This document shows positions 1 through 6,634 of a DNA stretch of 6,711 nucleotides, piece by piece. A program made the position numbers and the translations under genes. A model generated the notes under the pieces. The model was not told the origin of the DNA, did not search any database, and saw only the letters and a list, made by a program, of their open reading frames with translations. How positions within the stretch are numbered: the stretch's first letter is position 1; each line of letters opens with the position of its first letter. Source of the DNA: Lentisphaerota bacterium (GTDB lineage: Bacteria > Verrucomicrobiota > Kiritimatiellia > RFP12 > UBA1067); NCBI GenBank assembly GCA_015061765.1, contig SUVZ01000212.1:1-6711 (forward strand), in the 5' to 3' direction.

Positions 1-1399
1 GAACGGGAGTGCCCCACGCCGCCGAAGATCCGTAACGGTACATCTTCACCCAGTCGCGCCAGCGCAGATTGTGCCATGTCGTCTGGATGTAGCCGAATCC
101 ACCGATTTCCGCAAGAAAATCAGCCATCGGCTTCATCGCGTTGTAATTCTTCCAAGGGCATCCCGCGACAGGGAAGCCTTTCCCTTTGAAGTACGCCATC
201 GTAGGCCATTCCTTGCGCGTCTCCATCATGTTTCCGTAGGAATACTGCCAATCGCAGATTATGACGTCTTTCGGCAGAGTGTCGGCAAGCGTCGCGGTGA
301 TCTTCGAGCCGCACTTCACATAGCCTTTCCAACGTTCGTCATTCCTGTCAAGAAGCATGTCGTGCCATATCATCGCACGGGCGCCTTTCTCCTTGGCAAA
401 CGCGGCCAGTTCCGTAAGATGTCCACACACGATCTCCCCGTAAGGACGTTTGCGGCAGTCCGGACACGTCGGAGGCTGAGCCTCGTCGCATCCGAGATGG
501 ATGTACGGCGGATTGCCGAAGTTCTCGAGAAGTTCCACGACGATTTCGCGGAGAACACGCTGCGTTTCCGGATTCGTCAGACACCAGTTCCAGCCTCCCG
601 GCTCGAACAGCGGTTCGTACTCCGGCCTCAGATCAAGCGCCGAATGCTTGGAGGTGATGCTCCGCCCCTGTCCGGCATGACCGAACGCGGCGATCTGCGG
701 AAGAAGCGTGATGCCGAGGTCCTTTCCTATCGCGACAAGACGCCGAACCTCGGACTTCGTCATTTTTGGGTTCGGCCAGCTCCACCACGGGTGCTTCTCA
801 CTCCCGTACATTCCCCAAGGTTCGATGATCGCATAATTGAACTTGAACAGAGCAGCGAGACGAATCGCCCGCTCTATGTGCTCTTTGCGTATTTCGGGAA
901 ACCAGCACAGATGAACGCAGCGGAATGCCAGATGCGGAGTGTCGGAGATCGAGAGAGTCGGCAGTATGCGACCTTCCGTCTTTAACGTTCCGCGCTTGGC
1001 AATCGCAATCTGACGGATAGAATAAGCCGCCCACCGGACTCCGGCAAGCGTACGTGCCGCGATTTTCACACCGGACGCCTCCGCTTTTACCGCATACGCC
1101 TCGTCACCCTTCTTGAGAGCAAGCTGCGAATTCCCCTTCATGACCTTTGGCGCATCCTTTCCGTACCACTCGGCGAAATGAGATGCGAGCCAATCGACGG
1201 CAGATTCATCTTGACACTCCACGGTCACGGTTGTGGCGGCGTCAAACGGCACCGGCCTGTCAATGTCACCGCTGAATTCAACCGGCATCGGAAGCGGAGC
1301 AAGCTCAATCGCATCTGGATTCGCATCGTTTCCCGCGAACGCGACCGTCGCAAGAAACACTCCGAAAACGGCTGTCAGTTCTTTCACTGTTATCTTCAT
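1..1399 (-). CDS. Secreted GH20-family beta-N-acetylhexosaminidase-type glycoside hydrolase, 3' end cut by window
   Basis: I translated this frame directly: 466 codons are open from the ATG at 1399 to the window edge, so the C-terminus is missing. A signal peptide occupies roughly residues 1-22 (MKITVKELTAVFGVFLATVA, then FAG). Residues about 32-148 look like the GH20b-type N-terminal domain, ending in GVRWAAYSIRQI. The TIM barrel starts near 150 (SDTPHLAFRCVHLCWFPEI) and carries HLGCDEAQ at 301-308. There D305-E306 match the Asp-Glu pair of GH20, where Asp orients the substrate acetamido group and Glu is the acid/base in substrate-assisted hydrolysis of terminal beta-GlcNAc/GalNAc. A CPDC cysteine pair follows at 312-315, and W442 in QTTWHN is a plausible sugar-stacking residue. 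The start is supported by AGGGG (1411-1407), 7 nt upstream and overlapping the previous stop. It is the last visible gene of the operon. Exact substrate is inferred only. Confidence 0.9.
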   Translation of the reverse strand, partial: MKITVKELTAVFGVFLATVAFAGNDANPDAIELAPLPMPVEFSGDIDRPVPFDAATTVTVECQDESAVDWLASHFAEWYGKDAPKVMKGNSQLALKKGDEAYAVKAEASGVKIAARTLAGVRWAAYSIRQIAIAKRGTLKTEGRILPTLSISDTPHLAFRCVHLCWFPEIRKEHIERAIRLAALFKFNYAIIEPWGMYGSEKHPWWSWPNPKMTKSEVRRLVAIGKDLGITLLPQIAAFGHAGQGRSITSKHSALDLRPEYEPLFEPGGWNWCLTNPETQRVLREIVVELLENFGNPPYIHLGCDEAQPPTCPDCRKRPYGEIVCGHLTELAAFAKEKGARAMIWHDMLLDRNDERWKGYVKCGSKITATLADTLPKDVIICDWQYSYGNMMETRKEWPTMAYFKGKGFPVAGCPWKNYNAMKPMADFLAEIGGFGYIQTTWHNLRWRDWVKMYRYGSSAAWGTPV

Positions 1400-1411
1400 T
1401 TCATATCCCCT
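1400..1411 (-). promoter_or_regulatory. Ribosome binding site of the GH20 gene, overlapping the upstream stop codon
   Basis: On the minus strand the upstream TAA runs into AGGGG and then ATATGAA before the ATG. The AGGGG element lies 7 nt from the chosen ATG at 1399. The earlier ATG at 1404 is excluded because it reads ATG AAA TGA. The overlap of stop and Shine-Dalgarno suggests translational coupling to the upstream gene. Confidence 0.6.
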
Positions 1412-4263
1412 TAGTTTTTCATTCTTTGCAAATTGCGCAAACCGAAGTAATCAACGGCGTTTTTGGCGGCGGGCTCTCGCCATGCCCCAGGCTTCACAAC
1501 CCTGTACGAAACGGCATTCCTAACCGGCGCAAGGCTGGTTATCCCGTTCTTAACCGAGAACGGAGCGGGGCCCATCTCCTTCCCGCCTTCGTCAAGCGCA
1601 ATCACAGAAACCGCCGCATACGGAAGCGTGAACACCTTCCCTGCACACAGAAAAACCTCATCCGTTCCGTCTTTGCCGATAAGACGGTACATTCTTCCGT
1701 CTGTACCTCCAAACGGTGAATCGCCTCGACTCCCATATGCGTTGAAATAGGCATAGTCCGTCGCCACTGAAATATCGAACCGGCCGCCTCCCGGACACTG
1801 CGCACCGGATACGACACATGCCATTCCGTCACCCGACAGCGCAAAATATCCGTTCGGACGAAGAACGATTCCGACGCCCCCTGCCATGACATTCATCTGC
1901 CCGTTAGTAGAACCATTCGCCGCCGTCACCGTTCCGTCCGCATAATGCGCCATCACCTGCGAACGGCGATAGATTCCCGATGCAACTGCATCCGATGTAT
2001 TGTGCAAACTGCCTTCGGCATCGGCATATCGTATATCCTTCACATCCGCCCTGCAATAATAGCGGGCTGTGCCGAGAAGCATGAAATATCCATGCTCTTC
2101 ATCCTCTGTTTTGACACCCTTCCTGTCTGCCATGAAAAACCCCTGATGTCCAAATGCAACCGTCGCCGCAAGAAAACGGTCCCTCCATTCGACGTGAGCC
2201 TTTGGCGGACGCTTGGACGAATAGAACATTGCCGGATTGCCCATGCCGAAATTATTGCAGAGCGGATGAATGCGGCGCAAATCGAAATCGACAAGCCACG
2301 GATTCTCGTCAAGGCGCGCAAAACCGTCCTGACCATAGTTGCCGTCAAGCAGTCCGCAGTACATGTAATGGTTCTGCCCTTCCGAATATACCGGACCTCT
2401 CACGATGCGCCGCTCGAAATCAAGCAGTTCCCCGTATGAATAAAACGTGGCGGCAAAAGTGCCTGCGCCGGGCACTCGCGCGTCATAGTCCGTACGCTGC
2501 CACGGAGTCGGACAGGTGTGGACGTCGCAATATGCCGTATTGAAGGAGAACTTGCGCTGGAGCTCCGTCCAGACGGTCTCGCAGGCCTCGTTGATCCATG
2601 CGGGTTTTGGAGCGTAGCACCGGTTCCACGCATGCTGGAAATTACCGTCACGGGCACGCCCCACCCTATCCGTATCCCACCATCCGTTCACGGGCGCAAA
2701 ATCGGTGTAATTATTGTACGGGCCATAGAGATATCCAAGTTCATCGATCATGAAACGCGTAAAATCGCGCATTCCCTCGTCTCCGCCCTTCTTCGGCGCA
2801 GGCCGGGTGCGGAACGTGAAACTCTCATTACCGTCCCTCATGCACACCTCGTGGTCGTTCACGATCAGATATCTTAAACCGCGGCGGTAACGCCTCCGCC
2901 ACATCGCCTTATCTTTATCACGATCCCCCGCATACATCACTGTCCACTGACGATCCGCCGTAACCGCGCGATAAGGCGACCTCGGATTCGGGATGACAGG
3001 CATAACATCCTCAAACCTGTCGGAGAACGACCACACGAAACGTTCAAAAACCGGATTGCGCGCACCGTCGGTCTTGGGATAGTAACGAGTACCTCCGTTA
3101 GACGCAACCGGAGGACGGTACGGAGGCCAATTCGGGGCGACCACCCAAGAAGCATTGGACTGGGTCCAGTCCACGGAAGCAAGAAGAAAAAACCTGCCTT
3201 TACCCTCGCCAAGCGTCACCACGCAAGGACGACGGTATATACCCTCACCCTGCCCTCCATATGTATAGTACGGAAGCGGCGTAAAACACATTCCCTTCAC
3301 AGATTCGGGGCGTCCGAACTTCACATCCTCCACGCCGGCCGGAGCTTCGATGTCCGCGACGAGAGAATTGGCGATCCGATGGAATTTAACCTTTGCGCCC
3401 TTCGCCGCCAGACGAGGAAACAGTCCTCCGCCCTTCGCAAAACAAATCCAGTCCCCTTTACGATACCGTACCGCAAGATTCTCCCAGTCTAGCGGGTTGT
3501 GGGGAATGCGAAACTCTATATCATGATTTTTCGGCACGATCGGCACAATGGTCGTATCAACCGTCGGAAACGGCAGATACCCCTTTCCGGTGTTCAACCC
3601 TCGGGGAGCATTCGGGAAAACCCGCGCCCGGCGCTTTGCCCTCGGCTTGAAAGACAGGGGCTTCAACTCCTCTTTGTATACCGCGAAACTCGTCAGTTCA
3701 ATCCAACGCTTGACGGCATCCTCTTTTCCCCTCAGCGTAAAACCGTGAAACGTCCCTCCCCCGGCAAAACGAGGAACGACATCCTTCGGCAGTCGTTTCT
3801 GCGCAAGGAACCATTCGCTGTGGTTGAACACATGGAGATCAAGTGAAAACGGCCGCCCGGCGGCATCCTTGAATTCCGCTGAAATGACAGGTCTTGCCGA
3901 CGCCCTCCTGTAAAAACCGGTATGATTACCGTAAAGCCACACGCTTACCGTATCAAACCCGGCTGGAACGCGAACCGGTTCTGGCGGCGAAATGCAGACA
4001 CGCCCTCCCTCGGCATCCAATCGATATTCAAGATGGATTACACCATCACCGAAAAGAATACGCTCCTGCGCCGTGGATACCTGCGCCTCGGCGTTCGAGA
4101 CGCAACAGCTCCATCCGTCCGCAGAAACAAGCGGCATCAACACAGGGCGGTCGTCACGCGTACGTCCCGCCCATTCCATTTCATACGGTCTCACGCCTGC
4201 CGGAACCGAAAGCGCCGACACCACCGCAATGACCGCAACCAGAAAATCAAGACCCGTCTTCAT
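1411..4263 (-). CDS. Large secreted protein, putative glycoside hydrolase of unassigned family (950 aa)
   Basis: The frame is open further upstream to 4362, but that would overlap the preceding gene by 88 nt and bury the signal peptide. The ATG at 4263 starts MKTGLDFLVAVIAVVSALSV, a good Sec signal peptide, and gives 950 residues. Residues about 28-200 and 230-430 look like beta-sandwich modules, with many aromatic residues and export-type composition. Residues about 455-740 resemble a (beta/alpha)8 catalytic region. YCDVH places D580 at the end of a strand, and VYSEGQNH places E628 at another; such an Asp/Glu pair is what a retaining hydrolase would show, though this is inference. The C-terminus (about 765-890, e.g. 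QVMAHYADGTVTAANGS) resembles the beta-sandwich seen after many hydrolase barrels. I do not recognise the family; a distant relation to the GH101/GH129 type is possible but unproven. It sits between the 230-residue protein and the GH20 gene. Confidence 0.75.
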   Translation of the reverse strand: MKTGLDFLVAVIAVVSALSVPAGVRPYEMEWAGRTRDDRPVLMPLVSADGWSCCVSNAEAQVSTAQERILFGDGVIHLEYRLDAEGGRVCISPPEPVRVPAGFDTVSVWLYGNHTGFYRRASARPVISAEFKDAAGRPFSLDLHVFNHSEWFLAQKRLPKDVVPRFAGGGTFHGFTLRGKEDAVKRWIELTSFAVYKEELKPLSFKPRAKRRARVFPNAPRGLNTGKGYLPFPTVDTTIVPIVPKNHDIEFRIPHNPLDWENLAVRYRKGDWICFAKGGGLFPRLAAKGAKVKFHRIANSLVADIEAPAGVEDVKFGRPESVKGMCFTPLPYYTYGGQGEGIYRRPCVVTLGEGKGRFFLLASVDWTQSNASWVVAPNWPPYRPPVASNGGTRYYPKTDGARNPVFERFVWSFSDRFEDVMPVIPNPRSPYRAVTADRQWTVMYAGDRDKDKAMWRRRYRRGLRYLIVNDHEVCMRDGNESFTFRTRPAPKKGGDEGMRDFTRFMIDELGYLYGPYNNYTDFAPVNGWWDTDRVGRARDGNFQHAWNRCYAPKPAWINEACETVWTELQRKFSFNTAYCDVHTCPTPWQRTDYDARVPGAGTFAATFYSYGELLDFERRIVRGPVYSEGQNHYMYCGLLDGNYGQDGFARLDENPWLVDFDLRRIHPLCNNFGMGNPAMFYSSKRPPKAHVEWRDRFLAATVAFGHQGFFMADRKGVKTEDEEHGYFMLLGTARYYCRADVKDIRYADAEGSLHNTSDAVASGIYRRSQVMAHYADGTVTAANGSTNGQMNVMAGGVGIVLRPNGYFALSGDGMACVVSGAQCPGGGRFDISVATDYAYFNAYGSRGDSPFGGTDGRMYRLIGKDGTDEVFLCAGKVFTLPYAAVSVIALDEGGKEMGPAPFSVKNGITSLAPVRNAVSYRVVKPGAWREPAAKNAVDYFGLRNLQRMKN

Positions 4264-4277
4264 GCGCACCCCGGCTA
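4264..4277 (-). promoter_or_regulatory. Stop/ribosome binding site junction before the 950-residue gene
   Basis: The upstream TAG is followed by CCGGGGTGCGC and then ATG. GGGG (4272-4269) is a weak Shine-Dalgarno match 5 nt from the ATG. It supports the start at 4263 over the longer frame beginning at 4362, which has its start inside the upstream gene. Confidence 0.45.
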
Positions 4278-4967
4278 TTGAACCATAAACAGAAAGCCTC
4301 TGGAAAGATTTATCGTAGCCGTAAGCATGGTTCCCTCCGCCGTTCTGAGAGATAACAGCCACTTGCCCGTTTTATCAAACGAAAACGGCAGAACACCCGT
4401 ACCCGTCAGAGACTCAGAGAACACGGTATCGCCAGACGGCGAAACAATAGTCAGTTCGGATTGCGCTGTTTCACTCCGCTCACGCCAATCATCTCCCGAA
4501 TAGGCGATTGAAGGAAACACACGGTCATTACTCTTGCGGTTCGGACCATCCTGCAAGGTATCTGCAACATAGCCGTTCGCGATCGAACCAGAAGCGACCG
4601 CAACACCGTACCCTTGACAAACCGACCACGGAATGCACACGCGCGCATTACCCTGTTCGGAATTCACAAGCGTCCAGGCTCCGCCTTTCCCCGGAAGAAC
4701 CTCACATGTCGCATCTTCACCGGCGCTCGACAGCGCGTACTGCGTTCCATCCATCGCCGTAGCGTTCACAGACTCGCCCGTACGCCAGGTTACCGGCCAC
4801 GTCGCTATATCTTCATCGCTTGCGAGAACGTATGCGGAGCCGTCCGACACATATGCCCGAAATGGTGTCGCGCTTGCGGTCTCGGCGATAAGATCGCCGT
4901 CCGATGCAACTGACAAATGTGCGAATACGATGATTGCCACCGCCGCAGAAATTGCATATCGCTTCAT
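4275..4967 (-). CDS. Secreted beta-rich protein of unknown function (230 aa)
   Basis: The protein starts MKRYAISAAVAIIVFAHLSV with likely signal peptidase cleavage after VAS near residue 22. The mature part is rich in Gly, Ser, Thr and Ala in alternating beta-type patterns and has no evident catalytic motif. The last 50 residues (SPSGDTVFSESLTGTGVLPF, then SFDKTGKWLLSL) read like one Ig-like or FN3-like sandwich. Only two cysteines lie in the middle segment (VCIPWSVC), a possible disulphide after export. The ATG is preceded by GAGG overlapping the stop of the SUMF1 gene, so the two are probably co-translated and may form one cell-surface complex. I do not recognise the family and assign no function; a binding or scaffold role would fit the neighbours. 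Confidence 0.75.
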   Translation of the reverse strand: MKRYAISAAVAIIVFAHLSVASDGDLIAETASATPFRAYVSDGSAYVLASDEDIATWPVTWRTGESVNATAMDGTQYALSSAGEDATCEVLPGKGGAWTLVNSEQGNARVCIPWSVCQGYGVAVASGSIANGYVADTLQDGPNRKSNDRVFPSIAYSGDDWRERSETAQSELTIVSPSGDTVFSESLTGTGVLPFSFDKTGKWLLSLRTAEGTMLTATINLSRGFLFMVQ

Positions 4968-4981
4968 TGTTCAATTCCTCA
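4968..4981 (-). promoter_or_regulatory. Ribosome binding site of the 230-residue gene inside the SUMF1-gene stop
   Basis: TGA of the SUMF1-fold gene continues as GAGGAATTGAACA before the ATG at 4967. GAGG (4980-4977) overlaps the stop codon and lies 9 nt from the start, an arrangement typical of coupled translation. Confidence 0.55.
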
Positions 4982-6286
4982 CTTCATGATGAATGCAACG
5001 CGGAAACCTGGCTGAAAATAGACGTAAGTTGGGACATATGAATTGTTGACTGATACATGGAATCCGTTGTAATTCGGGGCATTGGAGAAGCTTCCGATGC
5101 TGTTCCATCTCTTGTCGGTCCCTTCCGCATCAGTAGCTCCACAGGCCGGAGTAAAAGGATCTTCGGCATCCGCCTGATTGCCTCTGCTATTGTCATCGAG
5201 ACACCATTCTCCCACATTCCCGATTGTATCGTACAAACCCCAGGAATTTGGAAGAAGAGTTCCCACCGCCACCGTACTGGAACCATTCGCCGTTTCCGGA
5301 GTTTTTTTACAGACGACATATTTCAGCACATTCGCCTCGATATAAGATGTATCTCCCCAAGGATACATGGCTGATACACCGCCGCGCGCAGCAATCTCAA
5401 ACATCAGCCACGTCGGCAGATCGAAACCGAATTTGTTTCCGGTCTTATAGTTAAGCCGCTGAAAGAACGTACCTGTATCCGCCGTAGCAACAACGGGAAT
5501 CGACGATGTCGGCGCCGTTCCTTCAACCCGCAGATCATTCCAAGACATATACTCGGCCGGACGATGGCCGACCTCATTTCCTTCTATCGGTGTCGTCTTC
5601 CGTGAATAATGCGTGGCAAGCGTATCGGAACCAATCTTCGCATACTGGCTCTGTGTAACAGGGAACACACCGATGTAGTAATCATATTTTGTCTTCCAGT
5701 TCGTTTCACGGTTCCTCGTCTTGGTGTTTATGTTATCACCTGTCGGATATCCGGCAGACGGCAACGACGCCGAATTCGGAAGCGAAGCACGATCAGCCCA
5801 TTTGGGAATCCTGCGGAACACCATTTTATCCGTCTTGTATGTTGCGGTATTATACCTGGCGTTGGACGCCTCCTGCGAAGCGAGAAGTCCTTCATAAGCG
5901 ATTTTTCCCGTATCGAGATCCACGATCATATAATCGTCGCCGCTCGGATTTTCCGCCGAAAGTAACTGGGCTGTCATAGTGCATTTCGTCGACTTGACGC
6001 GAAGCGTATCCGGCGGTGTCCACGTAATAGTGTGAGTACCGGAATTTGCGCTCGCTCCAATATCATGCACACCGTCAATGACATATTCCTTGCCATCGAT
6101 GTTCGCCTTGAACACCAACCGGCAAAATACATTGTGGGCAACGTCCTGCCCGTTGACGATAGTGTAGGTGATATCAAACTTGTTGTTCCACGGCCAGCGT
6201 TGTTCAACGCTGTCTATGGTAATGCTTGTCTCATTTGCTCCGAACGCAAGCGAAGTCGCTAGTGCGGACAGAAGAATTACTTTCAT
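4979..6286 (-). CDS. Secreted Ig-like plus SUMF1/formylglycine-generating-enzyme-fold protein, probably non-catalytic
   Basis: From the ATG at 6286 the product has 435 residues, beginning with the signal peptide MKVILLSALATSLAFGA. Residues about 20-130 form an Ig-like beta domain (ITIDSVEQRWPWNNKFDITY at its start). Residues about 195-435 carry the SUMF1 (FGE-sulfatase) signature series: YYIGVFPVTQSQYAKI, PAEYMSWNDLR, FDLPTWLMFEIAARGG, YPWGDT, SWGLYDTIGNVGEWCLDD and terminal PGFRVAF. The usual RGGSW-type segment and the C-terminal active-site cysteines of true formylglycine-generating enzymes are absent, so a structural or ligand-binding role is more likely than sulfatase maturation. The start is uncertain. 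The frame is open to a GTG at 6403 with a much better ribosome binding site, adding 39 residues encoded by a group II intron-like DV-DVI module. I chose 6286 because it begins at a clean signal peptide. It is the first gene of the four-gene operon. Confidence 0.85.
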   Translation of the reverse strand: MKVILLSALATSLAFGANETSITIDSVEQRWPWNNKFDITYTIVNGQDVAHNVFCRLVFKANIDGKEYVIDGVHDIGASANSGTHTITWTPPDTLRVKSTKCTMTAQLLSAENPSGDDYMIVDLDTGKIAYEGLLASQEASNARYNTATYKTDKMVFRRIPKWADRASLPNSASLPSAGYPTGDNINTKTRNRETNWKTKYDYYIGVFPVTQSQYAKIGSDTLATHYSRKTTPIEGNEVGHRPAEYMSWNDLRVEGTAPTSSIPVVATADTGTFFQRLNYKTGNKFGFDLPTWLMFEIAARGGVSAMYPWGDTSYIEANVLKYVVCKKTPETANGSSTVAVGTLLPNSWGLYDTIGNVGEWCLDDNSRGNQADAEDPFTPACGATDAEGTDKRWNSIGSFSNAPNYNGFHVSVNNSYVPTYVYFQPGFRVAFIMK

Positions 6287-6289
6287 CTT

Positions 6290-6340
6290 GTAGAGTAGAG
6301 CCCCACGCCTCGACGTTGCCGTCGATGCGGCTTCCCCCTC
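6290..6340 (-). ncRNA. Group II intron domain VI hairpin with candidate branch-point A, proximal copy
   Basis: GAG (6340-6338) pairs with CUC (6295-6293). An A at 6296, position -7 from the module end, is then left unpaired, and GGGG pairs with UCUC beyond it. An apical helix CGACG/CGTCG closed by a GCAA tetraloop follows. An unpaired A seven or eight nucleotides from the 3' end is the lariat branch point of group II introns, so geometry for splicing is intact on paper. Folding was done by eye. Confidence 0.75.
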
Positions 6341-6343
6341 GTC

Positions 6344-6376
6344 AAACCGCACGTGCAGATTTCCCGCATACGGCTT
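6344..6376 (-). ncRNA. Group II intron domain V hairpin, proximal copy
   Basis: The 33-nt hairpin begins AAGCCGTATGCGGGAAAT and ends GCGGTTT. The 8-bp lower helix contains the catalytic AGC triad (6375-6373). A two-nucleotide CG bulge on the 3' side separates it from a 5-bp upper helix capped by GAAAU. These are the defining features of group II DV, the metal-binding catalytic core. It differs from the distal copy at two bases, each turning a Watson-Crick pair into a G-U pair. Confidence 0.85.
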
Positions 6377-6409
6377 TCCATTGAGTGATTCTCTCTTTGT
6401 CACAGCTTC

Positions 6410-6415
6410 TCTCCT
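6410..6415 (-). promoter_or_regulatory. Strong Shine-Dalgarno upstream of the GTG leader start
   Basis: AGGAGA stands 6 nt before the GTG at 6403 and decides between two starts of the SUMF1-fold gene: the ribosome is better placed for the leader start than for the signal-peptide ATG 117 nt downstream. The distal copy has a weaker AAAGG 9 nt before its GTG at 6691. Confidence 0.55.
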
Positions 6416-6429
6416 TTCATTTTCAATGC

Positions 6430-6451
6430 ACGAAAACCTACACTTTTTCGT
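6430..6451 (-). other. Small AT-rich inverted repeat between the two modules
   Basis: ACGAAAA and TTTTCGT form a perfect 7-bp stem with an 8-nt loop, starting directly after the stop codon at 6452. No T-tract follows on either strand, so it is not a convincing intrinsic terminator. It could be a weak terminator, an mRNA 3'-end stabiliser or a chance palindrome. Confidence 0.35.
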
Positions 6452-6583
6452 TCATACCGCTGTTGTATCCGGCGGAATCGTAACCGATCCGGTCTTTCCA
6501 GACCAGCTCCAGTCAGCAAAAGCGGTAAAACCCGGCAAAGGAAGAACCGCAAGTGAAAACCATAACTTTGCGTAATGAACTTT
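6452..6583 (-). pseudogene. Truncated secreted-protein remnant lacking its own start codon (43 codons)
   Basis: Directly after the distal module, the frame reads KVHYAKLWFSLAVLPLPG and continues FTAFADWSWSGKTG before stopping at 6452. The first 23 residues look like a Sec signal peptide (basic start, hydrophobic core, AFA cleavage site). The mature part is only about 20 residues, too short for a folded exported domain; its DWSWSGKTGSVTI opening resembles the start of large repetitive surface proteins, which is an impression only. No ATG, GTG or TTG lies in frame between the module end and the signal core. Translation would need the GTG at 6691, giving 79 residues through DV-DVI, or a start supplied by splicing. 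No continuation was found in the other frames after the stop. Confidence 0.5.
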
Positions 6584-6631
6584 GTAGAGTAGAGCGGAGC
6601 GTACCGGACGCACCGAGACGTCCGCCCCCTC
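6584..6631 (-). ncRNA. Group II intron domain VI hairpin with candidate branch-point A, distal copy
   Basis: GAG (6631-6629) pairs with CUC, A at 6590 (position -7) bulges, and GGGGCGGA then pairs with UCCGCUCU for eight further pairs. The apical part differs entirely in sequence from the proximal copy, while the base, branch A and 3' end are kept. Confidence 0.75.
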
Positions 6632-6634
6632 GTC

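Larger units (their letters stand above)
6287..6403 (-). other. Open in-frame leader through the DV-DVI module, possible N-terminal extension of the SUMF1-fold protein
   Basis: A GTG at 6403 begins 39 codons, free of stops and in frame with the SUMF1 protein, encoding MTKRESLNGKPYAG through to ALLYK. AGGAGA at 6415-6410 lies 6 nt upstream, a strong Shine-Dalgarno match, whereas the ATG at 6286 has only GGGG about 14 nt away, inside the DVI hairpin. The alternatives are translation of a leader that places the signal peptide 40 residues in, removal of this RNA before translation, or simple chance openness. The equivalent leader in the other copy is open too, which argues against chance. Confidence 0.5.
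6290..6421 (-). mobile_element. Stand-alone group II intron 3' module (DV-DVI), proximal copy, fused to the SUMF1-fold gene
   Basis: The module comprises about 45 nt shared with the distal copy, a complete DV, a GAC linker, a DVI hairpin and the end CTCTACTCTAC at 6300-6290. The start codon of the downstream gene begins 3 nt later (AAG then ATG). Nothing resembling domains I-IV or an intron reverse transcriptase lies upstream: the next 30 nt hold a hairpin and then the stop of another small ORF. It is therefore not the end of a contiguous intron. It could be a relic, a trans-acting or trans-spliced fragment, or a domesticated leader. The 5' boundary is set only by similarity to the other copy. 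Confidence 0.8.

Noticed and set aside
71..985. Long plus-strand open frame of 304 codons.
   Set aside because: It is antisense to the GH20 gene, has no signal or domain character, is rich in Arg, Pro and His as expected from the complement of coding DNA, and has no ribosome binding site.
1082..1112. Minus-strand GACGAGGCGTATGCGG in the GH20 gene, resembling part of DV.
   Set aside because: No matching 3' strand, AGC triad or CG bulge, and it is fully explained as coding sequence.
1945..2439. Plus-strand open frame of 164 codons.
   Set aside because: It is a shadow of the 950-residue gene, which has clear protein character across the same stretch.
4264..4362. Longer N-terminus for the 950-residue protein.
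   Set aside because: It overlaps the upstream gene by 88 nt and places the signal peptide internally; the ATG at 4263 has proper spacing.
5302..5308. Run of seven A (minus strand) in the SUMF1-fold gene, considered as a slippery or phase-variable tract.
   Set aside because: The codon phase is TGT AAA AAA ACT, not a canonical -1 heptamer, no alternative frame of use follows, and seven is short for phase variation.
6404..6421. Tiny ORF ATG AAA GGA GAG AAG CTG TGA overlapping the GTG leader start.
   Set aside because: Six codons that mainly consist of the Shine-Dalgarno region; the distal copy reads GTG AAA GGC AAA TAA, so it is not conserved as a peptide.
6491..6504. Short palindrome GGTCT-TTCC-AGACC.
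   Set aside because: Only five base pairs within the remnant ORF, with no T-tract or repeat partner; likely chance.
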